Below are positions 53,320-63,780 of a stretch of 64,000 nucleotides of DNA, piece after piece (positions within the stretch are counted from its first letter, which is position 1; every line of letters begins with the position of its first letter). The translations under genes were made by a program, and so were the position numbers. The notes under the pieces are model-generated. The model saw only the letters and a program-made list of their open reading frames with translations, was not told the DNA's origin and made no database searches. This DNA is from Halalkalibaculum roseum (GTDB taxonomy: Bacteria > Bacteroidota > Rhodothermia > Balneolales > Balneolaceae), in the NCBI RefSeq assembly GCF_011059145.1, contig NZ_JAALLT010000004.1:483715-547714 (forward strand). The letters run 5' to 3'.

Positions 53320-56136
53320 ATGGCCCAGAAAGAAGCAGTCACTACACAAGAAAAAAACGGCAGCCCCGATACTGAAGAACGCCCCATCATCGTCAAAGGT
53401 GCACGCGTACACAACCTTAAAAATATTGACGTTGAAATACCCCGTAACAAGATGACGGTCATCACCGGGGTATCCGGCTCCGGCAAATCCAGCCTGGCGT
53501 TTGATACCATTTACGCTGAGGGACAGCGCCGGTATGTGGAAAGCCTCTCCAGCTACGCCCGACAATTTCTTGAACGCATGGACAAACCGGACGTAGACTT
53601 CATGCAAGGTATCTCTCCGGCCATGGCCATTCAGCAAAAAACTACCTCCACAAATCCCCGATCCACGGTAGGTACCACAACGGAGATTTATGATTATATG
53701 CGCCTGCTCTACGCCCGTATCGGTCATACGATCTCCCCGAAATCCGGCCGTGAAGTAGGAAAGGATACAACAAAAACAGTTATTGAACGGCTATTTGATG
53801 AATACGAGGAAGGCACAAAATTCTATATACTCTTTCCTATTCCCCAACACGAGGAGAAGAAAGTAAAAGATGAACTGAAGGTTCTAAAGGAAAAAGGATT
53901 CACCCGGCTGCTTAAATTAGACAATGAAGAGATGCTGGATATGACCACCGATGATGTGGATCCCAGTGATATCGATACCGACGACTACCGGGTGCTGGTT
54001 GACCGCCTGGCCGTCAAGACTGACGAAGATACCCGCGGTCGTATTGCCGGTTCCCTGGAAACTGCTTTTCAGGAGGGTCACGGTCGCTGTTCCCTGAAGA
54101 TTCGAAACGGGGAGGAACTTCCTTTCAGTGAGCGCTTTGAGATGGATGGCATTGAGTTTGAAGAACCGAGTCCTCAAATGTTCTCGTTTAATAATCCCTA
54201 CGGTGCCTGCGATACCTGTGAGGGCTTCGGACAGGTCTCAGGCATAGATGAAGATCTGGTCATTCCCGACCCCGAGAAAACCATACGTGACGGGGCCATC
54301 GCACCGTTCAGCGGACAAAAATTCAGCAAGAATCTGCGCGACCTTATCAAAGTTGCTGCTCGATACAGTTTACCCATCGATACACCCTATAGTGATCTCT
54401 CCAAGGAGGTAAAAAAGATACTCTGGGAGGGCAAAGATGAATATGTCGGCCTCCGGCCCTTCTTTGAGGATATCAAAAGCCAGTCATACAAAGTGCACAT
54501 GCGTGTGTTTTATTCCCGCTATCGTGGGTACAGCCGCTGCCCGGATTGTGAAGGATACCGTGTAAGAAAAGATGCTCTTTATGTAAAAGTAAATGATAAA
54601 CATATCGGTGAAGTGGGTGAAATGACCATCGGCCATGCCCGTGAATTCTTCGAAAACCTGGAACTTACGGAGTTTGAGAAGGAAGTTGCCGACCAGGTAT
54701 TATATGAGATTCGTAAGCGTCTGAAGTACCTGGATGAAGTCGGACTCGAATACCTTACCCTGAACCGTCTTGCCAATACCCTGAGCGGAGGTGAATCACA
54801 GCGGATCAGCCTGGCAAACTCCCTGGGAAGTTCACTGATCGGCAGTCTATATGTACTGGATGAACCGACTATAGGTCTTCACCCGAGAGATAATGACCGT
54901 CTCATAAATATACTGAAATCTCTCAGAGATATTGGCAATACCGTACTGGTAGTTGAACATGATCCCGAAATGATCAAAGCTGCAGATAATATCATTGACA
55001 TCGGACCCTTTGCCGGGGTTCATGGCGGTGAAGTCAACTTCACAGGCACCTATGAAAAGCTTCTTGATTCAAAAACCCTGACGGGGAAATACCTGAGTGG
55101 AAGAAAGGAGATACCGGTACCCGAAAAACGCAGAAAAGGAAATGATAAGGCCATCACCCTTGAAGGTGCTACCGAACACAACCTGAAAAGCCTTAAGGTA
55201 GATTTCCCCCTTGGCAAACTAATCTGCGTAACCGGTGTCAGCGGATCCGGAAAATCCACGTTGGTACATGATACCCTCTATGCAGGCATCCAGAAGCGAA
55301 TGGGTACCTACAACGATAAGGTGGGCAGACACAAAGCCCTTTCGGGTCTCAATAATATCGATTCGGTAGAAATGGTCGATCAGTCACCTATCGGCAGATC
55401 TTCCCGATCCAATCCTGCCACCTACACCAAAGCTTTTGACGGAATCCGCGATCTCTTTGCAAATACGAGGCAGTCAAAGATTATGGGTTACGAACCCGGA
55501 CATTTTTCATTCAATGTTCCCGGTGGCCGATGTGAGAACTGCCAGGGCGAAGGCATACAGAAAATTGAGATGCAGTTTATGGCCGATATTGAACTGACCT
55601 GTGAAGAGTGCGGCGGTAAACGCTATCGTAAGGATGTACTGCAGGTTAAATACCGAGGCAAAAATATTCACGATGTCTTGGAAATGTCGGTCTCCGAAGC
55701 ACTGGAGTTTTTTGTGGATGAAACTTCAATCACCAACCGTCTACAACCCATGGAGGATGTGGGCCTTGGGTATCTCAAACTTGGGCAAAGTGCCACCACT
55801 CTTTCAGGTGGAGAGGCACAGCGAGTTAAACTTGCCAAATTCCTATCAAAATCGGCCGGCGACCATACGCTCTACTTCTTCGATGAGCCCACCACAGGAC
55901 TTCATTTCGAAGATATTGCCAAACTGCTGGACTCCTTCAACGAGCTGGTTAACAACGGGCATACTGTTATCATCATTGAACACAACCTGGACGTCATCAA
56001 ATGTGCTGACCATATTATTGATATCGGTCCTGAAGGCGGTTTTGCAGGTGGACAAATTGTTGGGGAAGGAACTCCGGAAGAGATCATGGAGATTGAAAAA
56101 AGCTATACCGGAAAGTATCTAAAAGACGTGCTATAA
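53320..56136 (+). CDS. uvrA: Excinuclease ABC subunit A
   Basis: A 938-residue damage-recognition ATPase of nucleotide excision repair. Both ABC modules are complete: Walker [10 protein letters not shown] (about residue 48) and GVSGSGKST (about 645), signatures [12 protein letters not shown] and [12 protein letters not shown], and Walker [14 protein letters not shown] and [13 protein letters not shown]. Zinc modules are seen as [23 protein letters not shown] and CEECGGKRY. One expected early Cys pair is replaced by [10 protein letters not shown], which I believe is a common form in this phylum. Solitary gene. Confidence 0.96.
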   Translation: MAQKEAVTTQEKNGSPDTEERPIIVKGARVHNLKNIDVEIPRNKMTVITGVSGSGKSSLAFDTIYAEGQRRYVESLSSYARQFLERMDKPDVDFMQGISPAMAIQQKTTSTNPRSTVGTTTEIYDYMRLLYARIGHTISPKSGREVGKDTTKTVIERLFDEYEEGTKFYILFPIPQHEEKKVKDELKVLKEKGFTRLLKLDNEEMLDMTTDDVDPSDIDTDDYRVLVDRLAVKTDEDTRGRIAGSLETAFQEGHGRCSLKIRNGEELPFSERFEMDGIEFEEPSPQMFSFNNPYGACDTCEGFGQVSGIDEDLVIPDPEKTIRDGAIAPFSGQKFSKNLRDLIKVAARYSLPIDTPYSDLSKEVKKILWEGKDEYVGLRPFFEDIKSQSYKVHMRVFYSRYRGYSRCPDCEGYRVRKDALYVKVNDKHIGEVGEMTIGHAREFFENLELTEFEKEVADQVLYEIRKRLKYLDEVGLEYLTLNRLANTLSGGESQRISLANSLGSSLIGSLYVLDEPTIGLHPRDNDRLINILKSLRDIGNTVLVVEHDPEMIKAADNIIDIGPFAGVHGGEVNFTGTYEKLLDSKTLTGKYLSGRKEIPVPEKRRKGNDKAITLEGATEHNLKSLKVDFPLGKLICVTGVSGSGKSTLVHDTLYAGIQKRMGTYNDKVGRHKALSGLNNIDSVEMVDQSPIGRSSRSNPATYTKAFDGIRDLFANTRQSKIMGYEPGHFSFNVPGGRCENCQGEGIQKIEMQFMADIELTCEECGGKRYRKDVLQVKYRGKNIHDVLEMSVSEALEFFVDETSITNRLQPMEDVGLGYLKLGQSATTLSGGEAQRVKLAKFLSKSAGDHTLYFFDEPTTGLHFEDIAKLLDSFNELVNNGHTVIIIEHNLDVIKCADHIIDIGPEGGFAGGQIVGEGTPEEIMEIEKSYTGKYLKDVL

Positions 56137-56191
56137 AACACGCCGGAAAAGAACTGAAATCAGACTTTTCAAAATGAAGTACAGGGCCCTG

Positions 56192-57487
56192 CTACTCAAT
56201 CAACAGGCGCCTAATGACATTATTTTTGCGATCCACGACGAATAGAACAGACCCCCCATTTCGGCTTATAACTAGGTGATAGGGATCATTAAAACGCGCT
56301 TCTTTTCCGGATCCATTCTGTAGTCCCGCTTCACCGGTACCTGCAATCGTAGTTACCATTCCGTCTTTGATCATTCTGATTCTGTGGTTTTCGGAATCCG
56401 CCACGTACATGGTCCCATCGCGATCCACGGTTATCCCTAGGGGTTCATTAAAGCGTGCCTCATCCACCGGCCCGTCCTTAAATCCTCGAACACCTTCCCC
56501 CGCAAAGTTGCTGACAAAACCGGTATTCAGGTCGACCTTACGAATCCTGTGATTAAATAAATCTGAGACGTAGAGTACCGTTTCTTCCAAGTTCAAAGCC
56601 AGACTGACCGGCCGGTAAAAGAGCGCTTGTGGCCCTGGACCGTCTCGATAACCTCGTGCTCTCATACCTGCCAAGGTAGATACTTCTCCATTCGGACTAA
56701 TGACCCTGATTTTATTATTGAAAGCATCGGCCACATATAGTGTGAGGTTGGACTGCTTTATTGCAACATCGGCCGGCACATTAAAGGTGGCTAATAGCTT
56801 TTCACCATTCTGATCACCGATAAACCCGCTTCCTGCAAATCGCGTTACTTCTCCTGCGGGACTGATAGCATGAACCAAATTATTAAATGAACCTGCAACA
56901 TAAAGAGTCCCATCTACACCCAGTGCCATACCCATCGGATTGCTCGTAAAACCTGAAGCAAAGGTCGATACTGTCTGACTCCGGTAAACTTTCCGAATAG
57001 CGGTATTATGATAGTCCGATATGAAAATGCTACCGGCATCATTAACCTCAACTCCCCAGGGCTGGTTAAAACGAGCAGAAGATTGCTCCCCATCCACATT
57101 TCCTTCAAATCCGCTGCCTGCCTCCGTGGTTACGGTGACGGTTAACAGATAGTTAAAGACAGGTCCACTTACAGTTTGTTTGCCTATAGTCAGCGAAACG
57201 GGACCTGTTTTTGACCTTTTCGGGACCGTAACCTCAATTTCGCTCTCAGAAATGGTATTTATCTCAGCTTCTACACCATTGAAAGCTACTTTCAAACCTT
57301 GTGCAGCATCACTAAAACGGTCTCCGCGTATGGATACAGTTGTGCCGTAAGTACCGCTATCGGGTTCAACTGACTGAATGACCGGTAACTGATCGTCGGG
57401 AATATTTGTCGGCAAATCCGATTGATTGCACGCCACTGACAATGCAGAAATTGCGACTATAATTGTTAAAAGGTACCTGGGGTGCAT
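56192..57487 (-). CDS. IPT/TIG plus NHL-repeat lipoprotein
   Basis: A 431-residue lipoprotein (lipobox SVAC) with a short linker, an IPT/TIG immunoglobulin-like domain (about 30-115; IQSVEPDSGTYGTTVSIRGDRFSD) and an NHL-type six-bladed propeller (about 120-430) whose repeats read FNQPWGVEVNDAGSIFISD, LYVADAFNNKIRVI, LYVSDLFNHRIRKV, MYVADSENHRIRMI and LFVVDRKNNVIRRL. It should sit on the outer membrane and bind a protein, glycan or ligand. ATG at 57487 gives the signal; the longer frame is unlikely. Confidence 0.85.
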   Translation of the reverse strand: MHPRYLLTIIVAISALSVACNQSDLPTNIPDDQLPVIQSVEPDSGTYGTTVSIRGDRFSDAAQGLKVAFNGVEAEINTISESEIEVTVPKRSKTGPVSLTIGKQTVSGPVFNYLLTVTVTTEAGSGFEGNVDGEQSSARFNQPWGVEVNDAGSIFISDYHNTAIRKVYRSQTVSTFASGFTSNPMGMALGVDGTLYVAGSFNNLVHAISPAGEVTRFAGSGFIGDQNGEKLLATFNVPADVAIKQSNLTLYVADAFNNKIRVISPNGEVSTLAGMRARGYRDGPGPQALFYRPVSLALNLEETVLYVSDLFNHRIRKVDLNTGFVSNFAGEGVRGFKDGPVDEARFNEPLGITVDRDGTMYVADSENHRIRMIKDGMVTTIAGTGEAGLQNGSGKEARFNDPYHLVISRNGGSVLFVVDRKNNVIRRLLIE

Positions 57488-57759
57488 TCTTGTAAATAAA
57501 GCTTTTGAATGAATAGCGGAATCGATTAGAGGCTTAGATAATTCCGCTTCCAAATAGCAAAGTAATAAAACAACCACATTACTTCTAACTTACAGGCACT
57601 ACAATACCATAAATAGCAGGCATCTATAAACTGTAGAATACGTACTAAGTACCGGGATATATGGATATTTATAATATTATTTTTACGTATTTGAATACGT
57701 ATAATTGATTAAATACTAAGATGTCTAGAATTATTAATATTATTTAATCTAGCCTGTTA

Positions 57760-57790
57760 TTTGTAACATCTCACTATAGATTCATCTTTG
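57760..57790 (+). promoter_or_regulatory. Bacteroidota-type promoter of the beta-barrel gene
   Basis: TTTG at 57760-57763, 19 bases, then CATCTTTG at 57783-57790, one base off the TAnnTTTG consensus of the -7 element. The start would be near 57797, about 36 bases before the ATG. Confidence 0.6.
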
Positions 57791-57832
57791 TATAAAGTAT
57801 TTGCCATCATTCTAAAACTAATTACTTCTATT

Positions 57833-58414
57833 ATGAAAAAATTATTCGCTTTACTACTTGTAATCGGCCTGGTAACATCCGCCGGTGTAGACACGCTTAA
57901 AGCACAATCACCGCTTAATTTTGGCCTAAGAGCGGGATTAAACTTCGCCAATTTCAATGATTTAGATGGAGATAGACCTGATTCTCGAACCGGAATTATG
58001 GTTGGGGGTTACTTAAACTTCAAGGTTCCTATGAGTCCTGTATCTATTCAACCTGAAGTACTCTACACTCAAAAAGGGGCTGAAGAATCAGGAGCAACCG
58101 TAGAGTTGGATTATCTCGAAATTCCGGTACTTGCCAAATTTAGCTTCGCTCCCGGTCCTGCCACTCCTCATGTATATGTCGGTCCTTACGTAGGTTTTGT
58201 CCTGAACAGTGAGATTTCCGGTGGCGGTGGAAGCGTTGAAATCGACAATGCTCAAACTGACTTTGGCGGTATTGTTGGTGCCGGTCTGGATATTAACCTG
58301 GGTCTGACGAAACTCAATGCCGGTGCCCGGTACGGTTTCGGACTAAATGATGCTTTTGATAACGGACAAGGTAAAAACGGTGTCTTTTCCATCGTTGTTG
58401 GAGTCGCTTTGTAA
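57833..58414 (+). CDS. PorT-like outer-membrane beta-barrel protein
   Basis: A 193-residue exported barrel: signal peptide ending in DTLKAQSP, then LNFGLRAGLNFANFND, MVGGYLNFKVPM, SIQPEVLYTQKGAEE and ELDYLEIPVLAKFSF, which are the hallmark strands of the PorT/outer-membrane-beta-barrel (PF13568) family; it ends in GVFSIVVGVAL. The function in this family is mostly unknown. ATG at 57833 is favoured over 57788. A promoter and a strong terminator frame it as a single-gene unit. Confidence 0.86.
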   Translation: MKKLFALLLVIGLVTSAGVDTLKAQSPLNFGLRAGLNFANFNDLDGDRPDSRTGIMVGGYLNFKVPMSPVSIQPEVLYTQKGAEESGATVELDYLEIPVLAKFSFAPGPATPHVYVGPYVGFVLNSEISGGGGSVEIDNAQTDFGGIVGAGLDINLGLTKLNAGARYGFGLNDAFDNGQGKNGVFSIVVGVAL

Positions 58415-58443
58415 GTTTTGCCTTATCTTTTGTTGACCCTTTC

Positions 58444-58476
58444 AGAGGCAATCCAATACGGATTGCCTCTTTTTTA
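58444..58476 (+). terminator. Intrinsic terminator of the beta-barrel gene
   Basis: A perfect 11-base stem AGAGGCAATCC and GGATTGCCTCT with loop AATAC, followed by a T-run to 58476, 29 bases after the stop. Confidence 0.9.
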
Positions 58477-58535
58477 TTAAACAAGTATTCTTATCACACT
58501 GTTAAATTACTACTTCTCAATGCGATTTTATTATC

Positions 58536-59300
58536 ATGCCTAAAAGCACGTTCTTTCCTGTTTTCATTCTTCTTTTTTGTACTCTATCTCTCTACTCATG
58601 CAGTGAACAGTCACGATCTCCCGTGCCGGACATGCAAGACCAGCCCCGGCTGCTGGTATTTACTAAAACCGAAGGCTACCGGCATGCTTCTATACCAAAA
58701 GGTGTTGAAGCATTGGAAAAGATAGCAAGTGAAAACGGGTGGAGTATTCATCATACCGAAGATGCCTCCGTTTTTAATCCTGATACGCTTAATACTTACC
58801 GAACGGTAATTTTCCTGAGCACCACAGGAGATATTTTCAACGAAACTCAACAGAATGCATTTGAAGATTTTATCCAAAATGGGGGCGGTTTTGTAGGTAT
58901 TCACGCCGCAACCGATACGGAATATGATTGGCCCTGGTATGGGGATATGGTGGGTGCCTATTTCGAGAGCCATCCCCAAATACAGGAAGCGCGACTTAAG
59001 GTGGTAGATAGGAGTCACCCTTCAACCGATTTTCTCCCAGAGGAGTGGATCAGAACCGATGAGTGGTACAATTTTATGGATATTAATCCGGGCATCAACG
59101 TACTTATTAACCTTGATGAAAACAGTTATGAGGGCGGCAACAATGGGGACAATCACCCGATTGCCTGGTTTCACAAATTTGAGGGAGGGCACATCTTCTA
59201 CACGGGTGGCGGACATACCTCTGAAAGCTTTGACAGTGAGCCCTTCCTGAATCATCTGAAGGGTGGGATTGAATATGTCTTACAAAATTCTTTAGAATAA
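58536..59300 (+). CDS. ThuA-like lipoprotein
   Basis: A 254-residue lipoprotein (lipobox YSCS) with a ThuA/glutamine-amidotransferase-like domain: LLVFTKTEGYRHASIPKGVEAL, IFLSTTGDIF, FEDFIQNGGGFVGIHAATDTEYDW, HPIAWFHKFEGGHIFYTGGGHTSESF. ThuA domains occur in secreted sugar-modifying or sugar-binding proteins. The reaction is unknown. It stands alone between two terminated neighbours. Confidence 0.87.
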   Translation: MPKSTFFPVFILLFCTLSLYSCSEQSRSPVPDMQDQPRLLVFTKTEGYRHASIPKGVEALEKIASENGWSIHHTEDASVFNPDTLNTYRTVIFLSTTGDIFNETQQNAFEDFIQNGGGFVGIHAATDTEYDWPWYGDMVGAYFESHPQIQEARLKVVDRSHPSTDFLPEEWIRTDEWYNFMDINPGINVLINLDENSYEGGNNGDNHPIAWFHKFEGGHIFYTGGGHTSESFDSEPFLNHLKGGIEYVLQNSLE

Positions 59301-59383
59301 TTAACAGCTTCCGCGAGTTCAAACTGCCCTAAAATCATTGAGAATAAATTAATTAATAAGCTGGAATCATCCATTTACAGGAC

Positions 59384-59391
59384 TATCTTTG
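59384..59391 (+). promoter_or_regulatory. -7 element upstream of the DUF5687 permease
   Basis: TATCTTTG is a perfect match to the Bacteroidota -7 element, 35 bases before the ATG at 59427. The -33 element is weak. Confidence 0.4.
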
Positions 59392-59426
59392 GTAGTATAA
59401 TTTCAGGCTTGATTCAAATATAGCAC

Positions 59427-60977
59427 ATGCTTCGAAAACTGATACTTTTAAACTGGTCTTCTTTCCTGTCTCGTCTGTCAAAATTCCAGACGGTATTAGT
59501 GATCGGCTATATCATCTTTCTGCTGATATTATTCTCCAATCTGCTTGGTAGCGCCCTGGTCATCGTCCTTTTTGATAAGAATCCGATGGTACTTAAGGAA
59601 CTGCCATGGCTTACACCGGAGATACATTACCTGATACTGCTGGTTTTTGCCAACATTTTATGGATCCTGCACTTTTCCTTTACAAGCACACGGCTGCTTA
59701 ACATGGAAGAAAACCGCAAGCTGCTCTCATTCGGCTACCCGGTTAATAAACTGGCATGGCACCTGAACTTGATCGGATTCTTTCACCCGTTGAACATCAT
59801 CTATAATTTTACATGGACTGCTTTTCTACTGCTGCAGATCAAGCACGTGATGTATATACCGGTAGTCATCATCGTGGTATTGCTCAACTACGCCATTATA
59901 TACTCTTTTAAACACAGGTTTTTAAAGATAGTAGAAAAGCGCTTTAAGCTTATAGTATTCAGTACCATTTTCCTGCTGTTTGGTACTTTTCAGGCTATTG
60001 CTATCATTTCCCGGCAATCCACACGGGTTTTAAGCAGCTACCTCCCCAGCCTGTCAAGCATAAACGGCTTTCTTGAGTATCTTCCCGGCGGACTGCTCCT
60101 GTCTTCCGCTACTAAGGATTATAATCTGGCCACAGCCTCTGCAATTTACGGTTTCTGTGCACTGCTGGTCTTTCTGATATTCCGGGATCACTTTTTTAAA
60201 ACCAAAGAGGGCCTTCAGTCACCGGTCAACCAGAAGCTCAAGAAGCAAAAAAACAGGCTGTGGATTTTCCTGCGTAAGTGGTTGGGCATCAACGCGGGCA
60301 AGTTTTACTACTATGTGATTTCCCATCCTTACAATCGCTTGCAGGCACTGACTATCCTGTTAATTCCGGCCATATATGTACCGCTGTTGCTTTATATCGA
60401 GAACGATTACCTAAGTGCCATTCTCATCCCTACCATGCTGGCAGCCATACCGGTTGCCCTGCTTGCCATGGGGATGGCTAATATGTACGGGTACGAGCAT
60501 CGGGAATTTTTACTACACAAACAATTTCCACTTTCTTTTGAGAAACAGCTAAAAGAACGCTTTCTGGGTATCATTACCGTCCCCTTGTTCATTTTCTACC
60601 TCATAACCATCGGAGAGATCGTATATCTTCCCCAGCTCGGTACGGTTTTCGGCATCTATATTGCCAATACCTTTTTCTTTCTCTGTTTCATGATTGTTTT
60701 CCTCTGGTCGTCATTCTACTACTTCCAGAAAGCAAGCTACACCTCATTCAGCTTCAAACATCCCATTGTATCCCAGAAAGTTACCTTTATGATGACCTTC
60801 CTTATTTTCGGGCTGGGATATACCATCTTTGTCCCGCTGGGGGATTTTGAACTCTACCGCCTATGGGTTATGACTGCTTTGATCGGCGCTATTGTAATTT
60901 ATCTCTGGCAAAATATGGAGGTGCTTGTCAATGCTTTCAATAATAAAATATTAATGCAGATCTGGAAAGAGCACTGA
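59427..60977 (+). CDS. DUF5687 ABC transporter permease
   Basis: A 516-residue membrane protein with about twelve hydrophobic segments. It matches the DUF5687 family: LSKFQTVLVIGYIIFL near the start, TSTRLLNMEENRKLLSFGYPV near residue 92, GMANMYGYEHREFLLHKQFPL near 350. It is followed after 243 bases by its likely ATPase partner, together forming an exporter of unknown substrate. Confidence 0.83.
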   Translation: MLRKLILLNWSSFLSRLSKFQTVLVIGYIIFLLILFSNLLGSALVIVLFDKNPMVLKELPWLTPEIHYLILLVFANILWILHFSFTSTRLLNMEENRKLLSFGYPVNKLAWHLNLIGFFHPLNIIYNFTWTAFLLLQIKHVMYIPVVIIVVLLNYAIIYSFKHRFLKIVEKRFKLIVFSTIFLLFGTFQAIAIISRQSTRVLSSYLPSLSSINGFLEYLPGGLLLSSATKDYNLATASAIYGFCALLVFLIFRDHFFKTKEGLQSPVNQKLKKQKNRLWIFLRKWLGINAGKFYYYVISHPYNRLQALTILLIPAIYVPLLLYIENDYLSAILIPTMLAAIPVALLAMGMANMYGYEHREFLLHKQFPLSFEKQLKERFLGIITVPLFIFYLITIGEIVYLPQLGTVFGIYIANTFFFLCFMIVFLWSSFYYFQKASYTSFSFKHPIVSQKVTFMMTFLIFGLGYTIFVPLGDFELYRLWVMTALIGAIVIYLWQNMEVLVNAFNNKILMQIWKEH

Positions 60978-61220
60978 CCTTTCACCAAAAGGTTGCGTAC
61001 ATTCAGCAGTCCATTATTAGTCAATACAACAGATTTAGAAAAGGTTAATTGACTTAATTTTATATTGCTATAGATTTTATCATATTTATTAAACTGTTTG
61101 CTTAGGGTCTTAAGGTAGTTCAGATACTATTTTTTCGGGGTTCAGCAATTTATCACTGCTCATGAATGATGCTTTTCATGACCAGCACCATTTTTTACGT
61201 AAACCAATTAATTGGCTCTG

Positions 61221-61982
61221 ATGAAGAGTGCCATAGAAATAAAACATCTTAGCAAAACCTACGAGTCCAAGGAGGTTCTTTCCGACCTTCAGCTTGAGGT
61301 ACCGACCGGAAACATCTTCGGACTCATTGGTCCGAACGGTGCCGGTAAAAGTACGCTAATAGGCATTTTGACGGGGCTGCTGGATTATAGCCGTGGAGAG
61401 ATACTGATAAATGGATTGGAATTGAACGAAGGAAATGAGCTGGAAATCAAACAACAGGTTGCCTCGGTGCTTCAGCCACCGTTGCTGTTTGAGCATTTCA
61501 CCAGTCACGATTTCCTGAATTATATCTGTGATATTTATGAGATCCGGGAGGAGGGGCGAGCTGAAAAAATTTCTTCCCTGCTGGATTATCTCGGACTTAC
61601 CGAATTCGAACACGCCAAAATCAATAAGCTATCATCCGGCAGTCGTAAAAAGCTCTCCTTCTGTGCCGCCATTCTCTCTGAGCCGGAGATTTTATTCCTG
61701 GACGAACCTTTTGAAAGCATAGACGTCATTTCCATCGGCAGGATGAAGGCTATCCTTAAACACCTTCAACAAAAAGGAAAAACGATTATCATTACCAGTC
61801 ACATATTGGAGATCGTGGAGAACCTTTGTAATGATATCGCTATTCTACATAAGGGAAAAATCATCGCCTACCTCGACTCAGAAAGCCGGAGAGAGCTGCA
61901 GAAAGATTCCAGTCTCAATGAAATATTTGAAAGCTATATAGAAGTGGAAAAACCTAAGTACGATGTGCTAAGTTGGCTGTAG
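61221..61982 (+). CDS. ABC transporter ATP-binding protein
   Basis: A 253-residue ABC ATPase with Walker A GPNGAGKST (about 37-45), Q-loop VLQPPLLFEH, a signature written LSSGSRKKLSF instead of LSGGQ, Walker B ILFLDEPFESID and the H-loop ITSH. It pairs with the DUF5687 permease. An upstream in-frame TTG at 61212 is possible but the ATG is better. Confidence 0.88.
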   Translation: MKSAIEIKHLSKTYESKEVLSDLQLEVPTGNIFGLIGPNGAGKSTLIGILTGLLDYSRGEILINGLELNEGNELEIKQQVASVLQPPLLFEHFTSHDFLNYICDIYEIREEGRAEKISSLLDYLGLTEFEHAKINKLSSGSRKKLSFCAAILSEPEILFLDEPFESIDVISIGRMKAILKHLQQKGKTIIITSHILEIVENLCNDIAILHKGKIIAYLDSESRRELQKDSSLNEIFESYIEVEKPKYDVLSWL

Positions 61983-62031
61983 TTTCAGAGGCTAACAAGT
62001 TCGCTATCTCGACCATAACCCCGACTACAGA

Positions 62032-62403
62032 TCAAAAATCTTCCGGATCTTCAACACCGAAGGCTTCTTTGACCTTATCGATCTTTTCCTGTTGCTCATC
62101 GGTAATTGTTCCATTGCATTCCGCTATGACATACAGCAGGGCGACGGTTCGCTGTTTGCGATGCTCGTCAAAATGATCAGCCCCCCACTCAACGGCATCT
62201 TCAACAAGCTCTTTCAGATTCTCGGTACTCAATCCTCCCAGGTGCATCAGGGTCTCCTGGTAAAATGTTTCCAGACTATAGTTAACATCCTCGATAACTT
62301 TCTTAACGGTTTCTTCTTCCCTATAGTCAATACTTCCGTCAGCTCCCTCAACCCACCATATCAGAACATCCGTCGCTTTTTCATTGTTTAATTCAAAAGA
62401 CAT
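62032..62403 (-). CDS. TerB-like small cytoplasmic protein
   Basis: A 123-residue all-helical protein with a TerB/DjlA-N-like pattern: ATDVLIWWVEGADGSIDYREEETVKKVIE at the start and VALLYVIAECNGTITDEQQEKIDKVKEAFG at the end, the two mirrored helix-turn units with DG and NG turns that bind metal in TerB. No ter genes are near. Function unknown. Confidence 0.7.
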   Translation of the reverse strand: MSFELNNEKATDVLIWWVEGADGSIDYREEETVKKVIEDVNYSLETFYQETLMHLGGLSTENLKELVEDAVEWGADHFDEHRKQRTVALLYVIAECNGTITDEQQEKIDKVKEAFGVEDPEDF

Positions 62404-62457
62404 ATCACTCTGTTTAACTAGGTTTACAGGCCTAATTGTAGCCCGACTTTTAATGTA

Positions 62458-62931
62458 TTAAAAAAGCTTCGAAACAATATCACAAATCTCTTCCAGCATC
62501 TCCCGGTGTTCTTCCGAAATAGAGTTTTTCGTATGCGAATCAATATCCAGCTCGGCCACAAAGGTGTCGTTTTTCATGACCGGTATCACAATTTCAGCCT
62601 GTACTTCCATGCTGCATGCCAGGTAGTTATCCTCTTTGCTGACATCCTGAACTACAAATGTCTCCAATGAATTGGCAGCCTGGCCGCAAATACCCTTTCC
62701 AAACGGAATCCGGGTGTGATCCGTCTCCTCGCCTACATAAGGACCCAGCACCAGCTCACGGTCCGCATCCGGATCGACCAGGTAGAAACCAACCCAATCA
62801 AATATCTCCACATGCTCTTCCAGCATGCTGCAAACTTGATTCAGCTTTTCATCGCGAGTCCCTTCACCCGAAACGATATTTTTGGTTCTGTCAATGAGTT
62901 CACTGTAGGAGATTTTGTCTGCCGTTTTCAT
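62458..62931 (-). CDS. GAF-domain protein, free methionine-R-sulfoxide reductase type
   Basis: A 157-residue single GAF domain: VGFYLVDPDADRELVLGPY, IPFGKGICGQAANSLETFVV, YLACSMEVQAEIVIPVMKND and VAELDIDSHTKNSISEEHREMLE are in the order of fRMsr. Two of the three Cys of characterised enzymes are present (in GICGQ and in YLACS); the third, ten residues before the ICG Cys, is His. ATG at 62931 is preferred over 62961. It could reduce free Met-R-sulfoxide with two Cys or bind a ligand only. Confidence 0.8.
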   Translation of the reverse strand: MKTADKISYSELIDRTKNIVSGEGTRDEKLNQVCSMLEEHVEIFDWVGFYLVDPDADRELVLGPYVGEETDHTRIPFGKGICGQAANSLETFVVQDVSKEDNYLACSMEVQAEIVIPVMKNDTFVAELDIDSHTKNSISEEHREMLEEICDIVSKLF

Positions 62932-63045
62932 TATTTCACTATTTAATATGGTAAGTTCCAAAGCTTTAAATCTACGGTTTAATTTATCGTTTGGAAAGCA
63001 TCATAATTAATTTCTGTGGTCTTTAAATTGTCATCAATACTTTCC

Positions 63046-63053
63046 TATCTTTG
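63046..63053 (+). promoter_or_regulatory. -7 element directly before marC
   Basis: TATCTTTG matches the Bacteroidota -7 element exactly. The ATG is only five bases further on, so the transcript would start at or next to the start codon. The -33 element is weak. Confidence 0.5.
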
Positions 63054-63058
63054 CGCCT

Positions 63059-63736
63059 ATGTTTGAAGAATTTATTAAAGAATCCGTTCCACTTTCCAGC
63101 TATTTTGTAGGAACAACAACGTTCCTGCTTGCTGCATTTACCTCAATCATCTCAGTCGCGAATCCACTGGCGGCCATGCCGGTATTTGTATCCTTGACCG
63201 AGGAGAATACCGATGCTGAGCGATCGAATATCGCCAGGAAATCTTCCTTTTATATGTTCATGGTGCTGACCATCTTCCTGTTTGGCGGGACCTACATCAT
63301 GAGCTTTTTCGGCATCAGTCTGCCTGGCATCCGTATCGCGGGAGGACTCATTATTATGCGCGCTGCTGTATCCATGTTGAGCCCTGAAGATCCAGGTCGT
63401 AAGCTTTCGGAGGTAGATCGTGAGGCAGCCAAGGAGAAGGATGACATTTCTTTCACGCCGATGGCCATGCCCATGCTCTCAGGTCCCGGTAGCATAGCCG
63501 TTGTCATCGGTCTGGCATCTCAGGCTGAAGGTTTTTTCGATCTGCTAATGGTTACGGTGGCAATCGCAATAGTGGCCCTGATCTCGTATCTCATACTTCG
63601 TCTAGCCCCCATTTCAGCCCGATACATCGGACCTTCCGGCATGAGTGCCGTCACCCGCATGATGGGCTTTATCGCCATGGCTATTGCCGTTCAATTTATC
63701 CTCAATGGCATTTCCAGGTATTTTGGGATAGGATAG
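63059..63736 (+). CDS. marC: MarC-family integral membrane protein
   Basis: A 225-residue membrane protein with six hydrophobic segments of the MarC/YchE family: FTSIISVANPLAAMPVFVSLTEE, ISLPGIRIAGGLIIM, SFTPMAMPMLSGPGSIAVVIGL and GPSGMSAVTRMMGFIAMAIAVQFILNGI. The family has no proven transport function, and the link to multiple antibiotic resistance is historical. It is probably expressed from the promoter just before its start. Confidence 0.9.
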   Translation: MFEEFIKESVPLSSYFVGTTTFLLAAFTSIISVANPLAAMPVFVSLTEENTDAERSNIARKSSFYMFMVLTIFLFGGTYIMSFFGISLPGIRIAGGLIIMRAAVSMLSPEDPGRKLSEVDREAAKEKDDISFTPMAMPMLSGPGSIAVVIGLASQAEGFFDLLMVTVAIAIVALISYLILRLAPISARYIGPSGMSAVTRMMGFIAMAIAVQFILNGISRYFGIG

Positions 63737-63740
63737 GGCT

Positions 63741-63780
63741 GGATGCTGGATACTGGATACTGGATACTGGATACTGGAAC
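63741..63780. repeat. Heptamer tandem repeat (GGATACT)
   Basis: GGATGCT, four exact GGATACT copies and a final GGAAC directly behind marC. On the other strand the unit is CCAGTAT, of the same YCNGNAT pattern as 6446-6475. Confidence 0.8.

Noticed and set aside
53740..53775. Damaged zinc module in uvrA ([10 protein letters not shown] instead of a Cys pair)
   Set aside because: All ATPase motifs and the other zinc modules are intact, and I believe this is a common form in the phylum.
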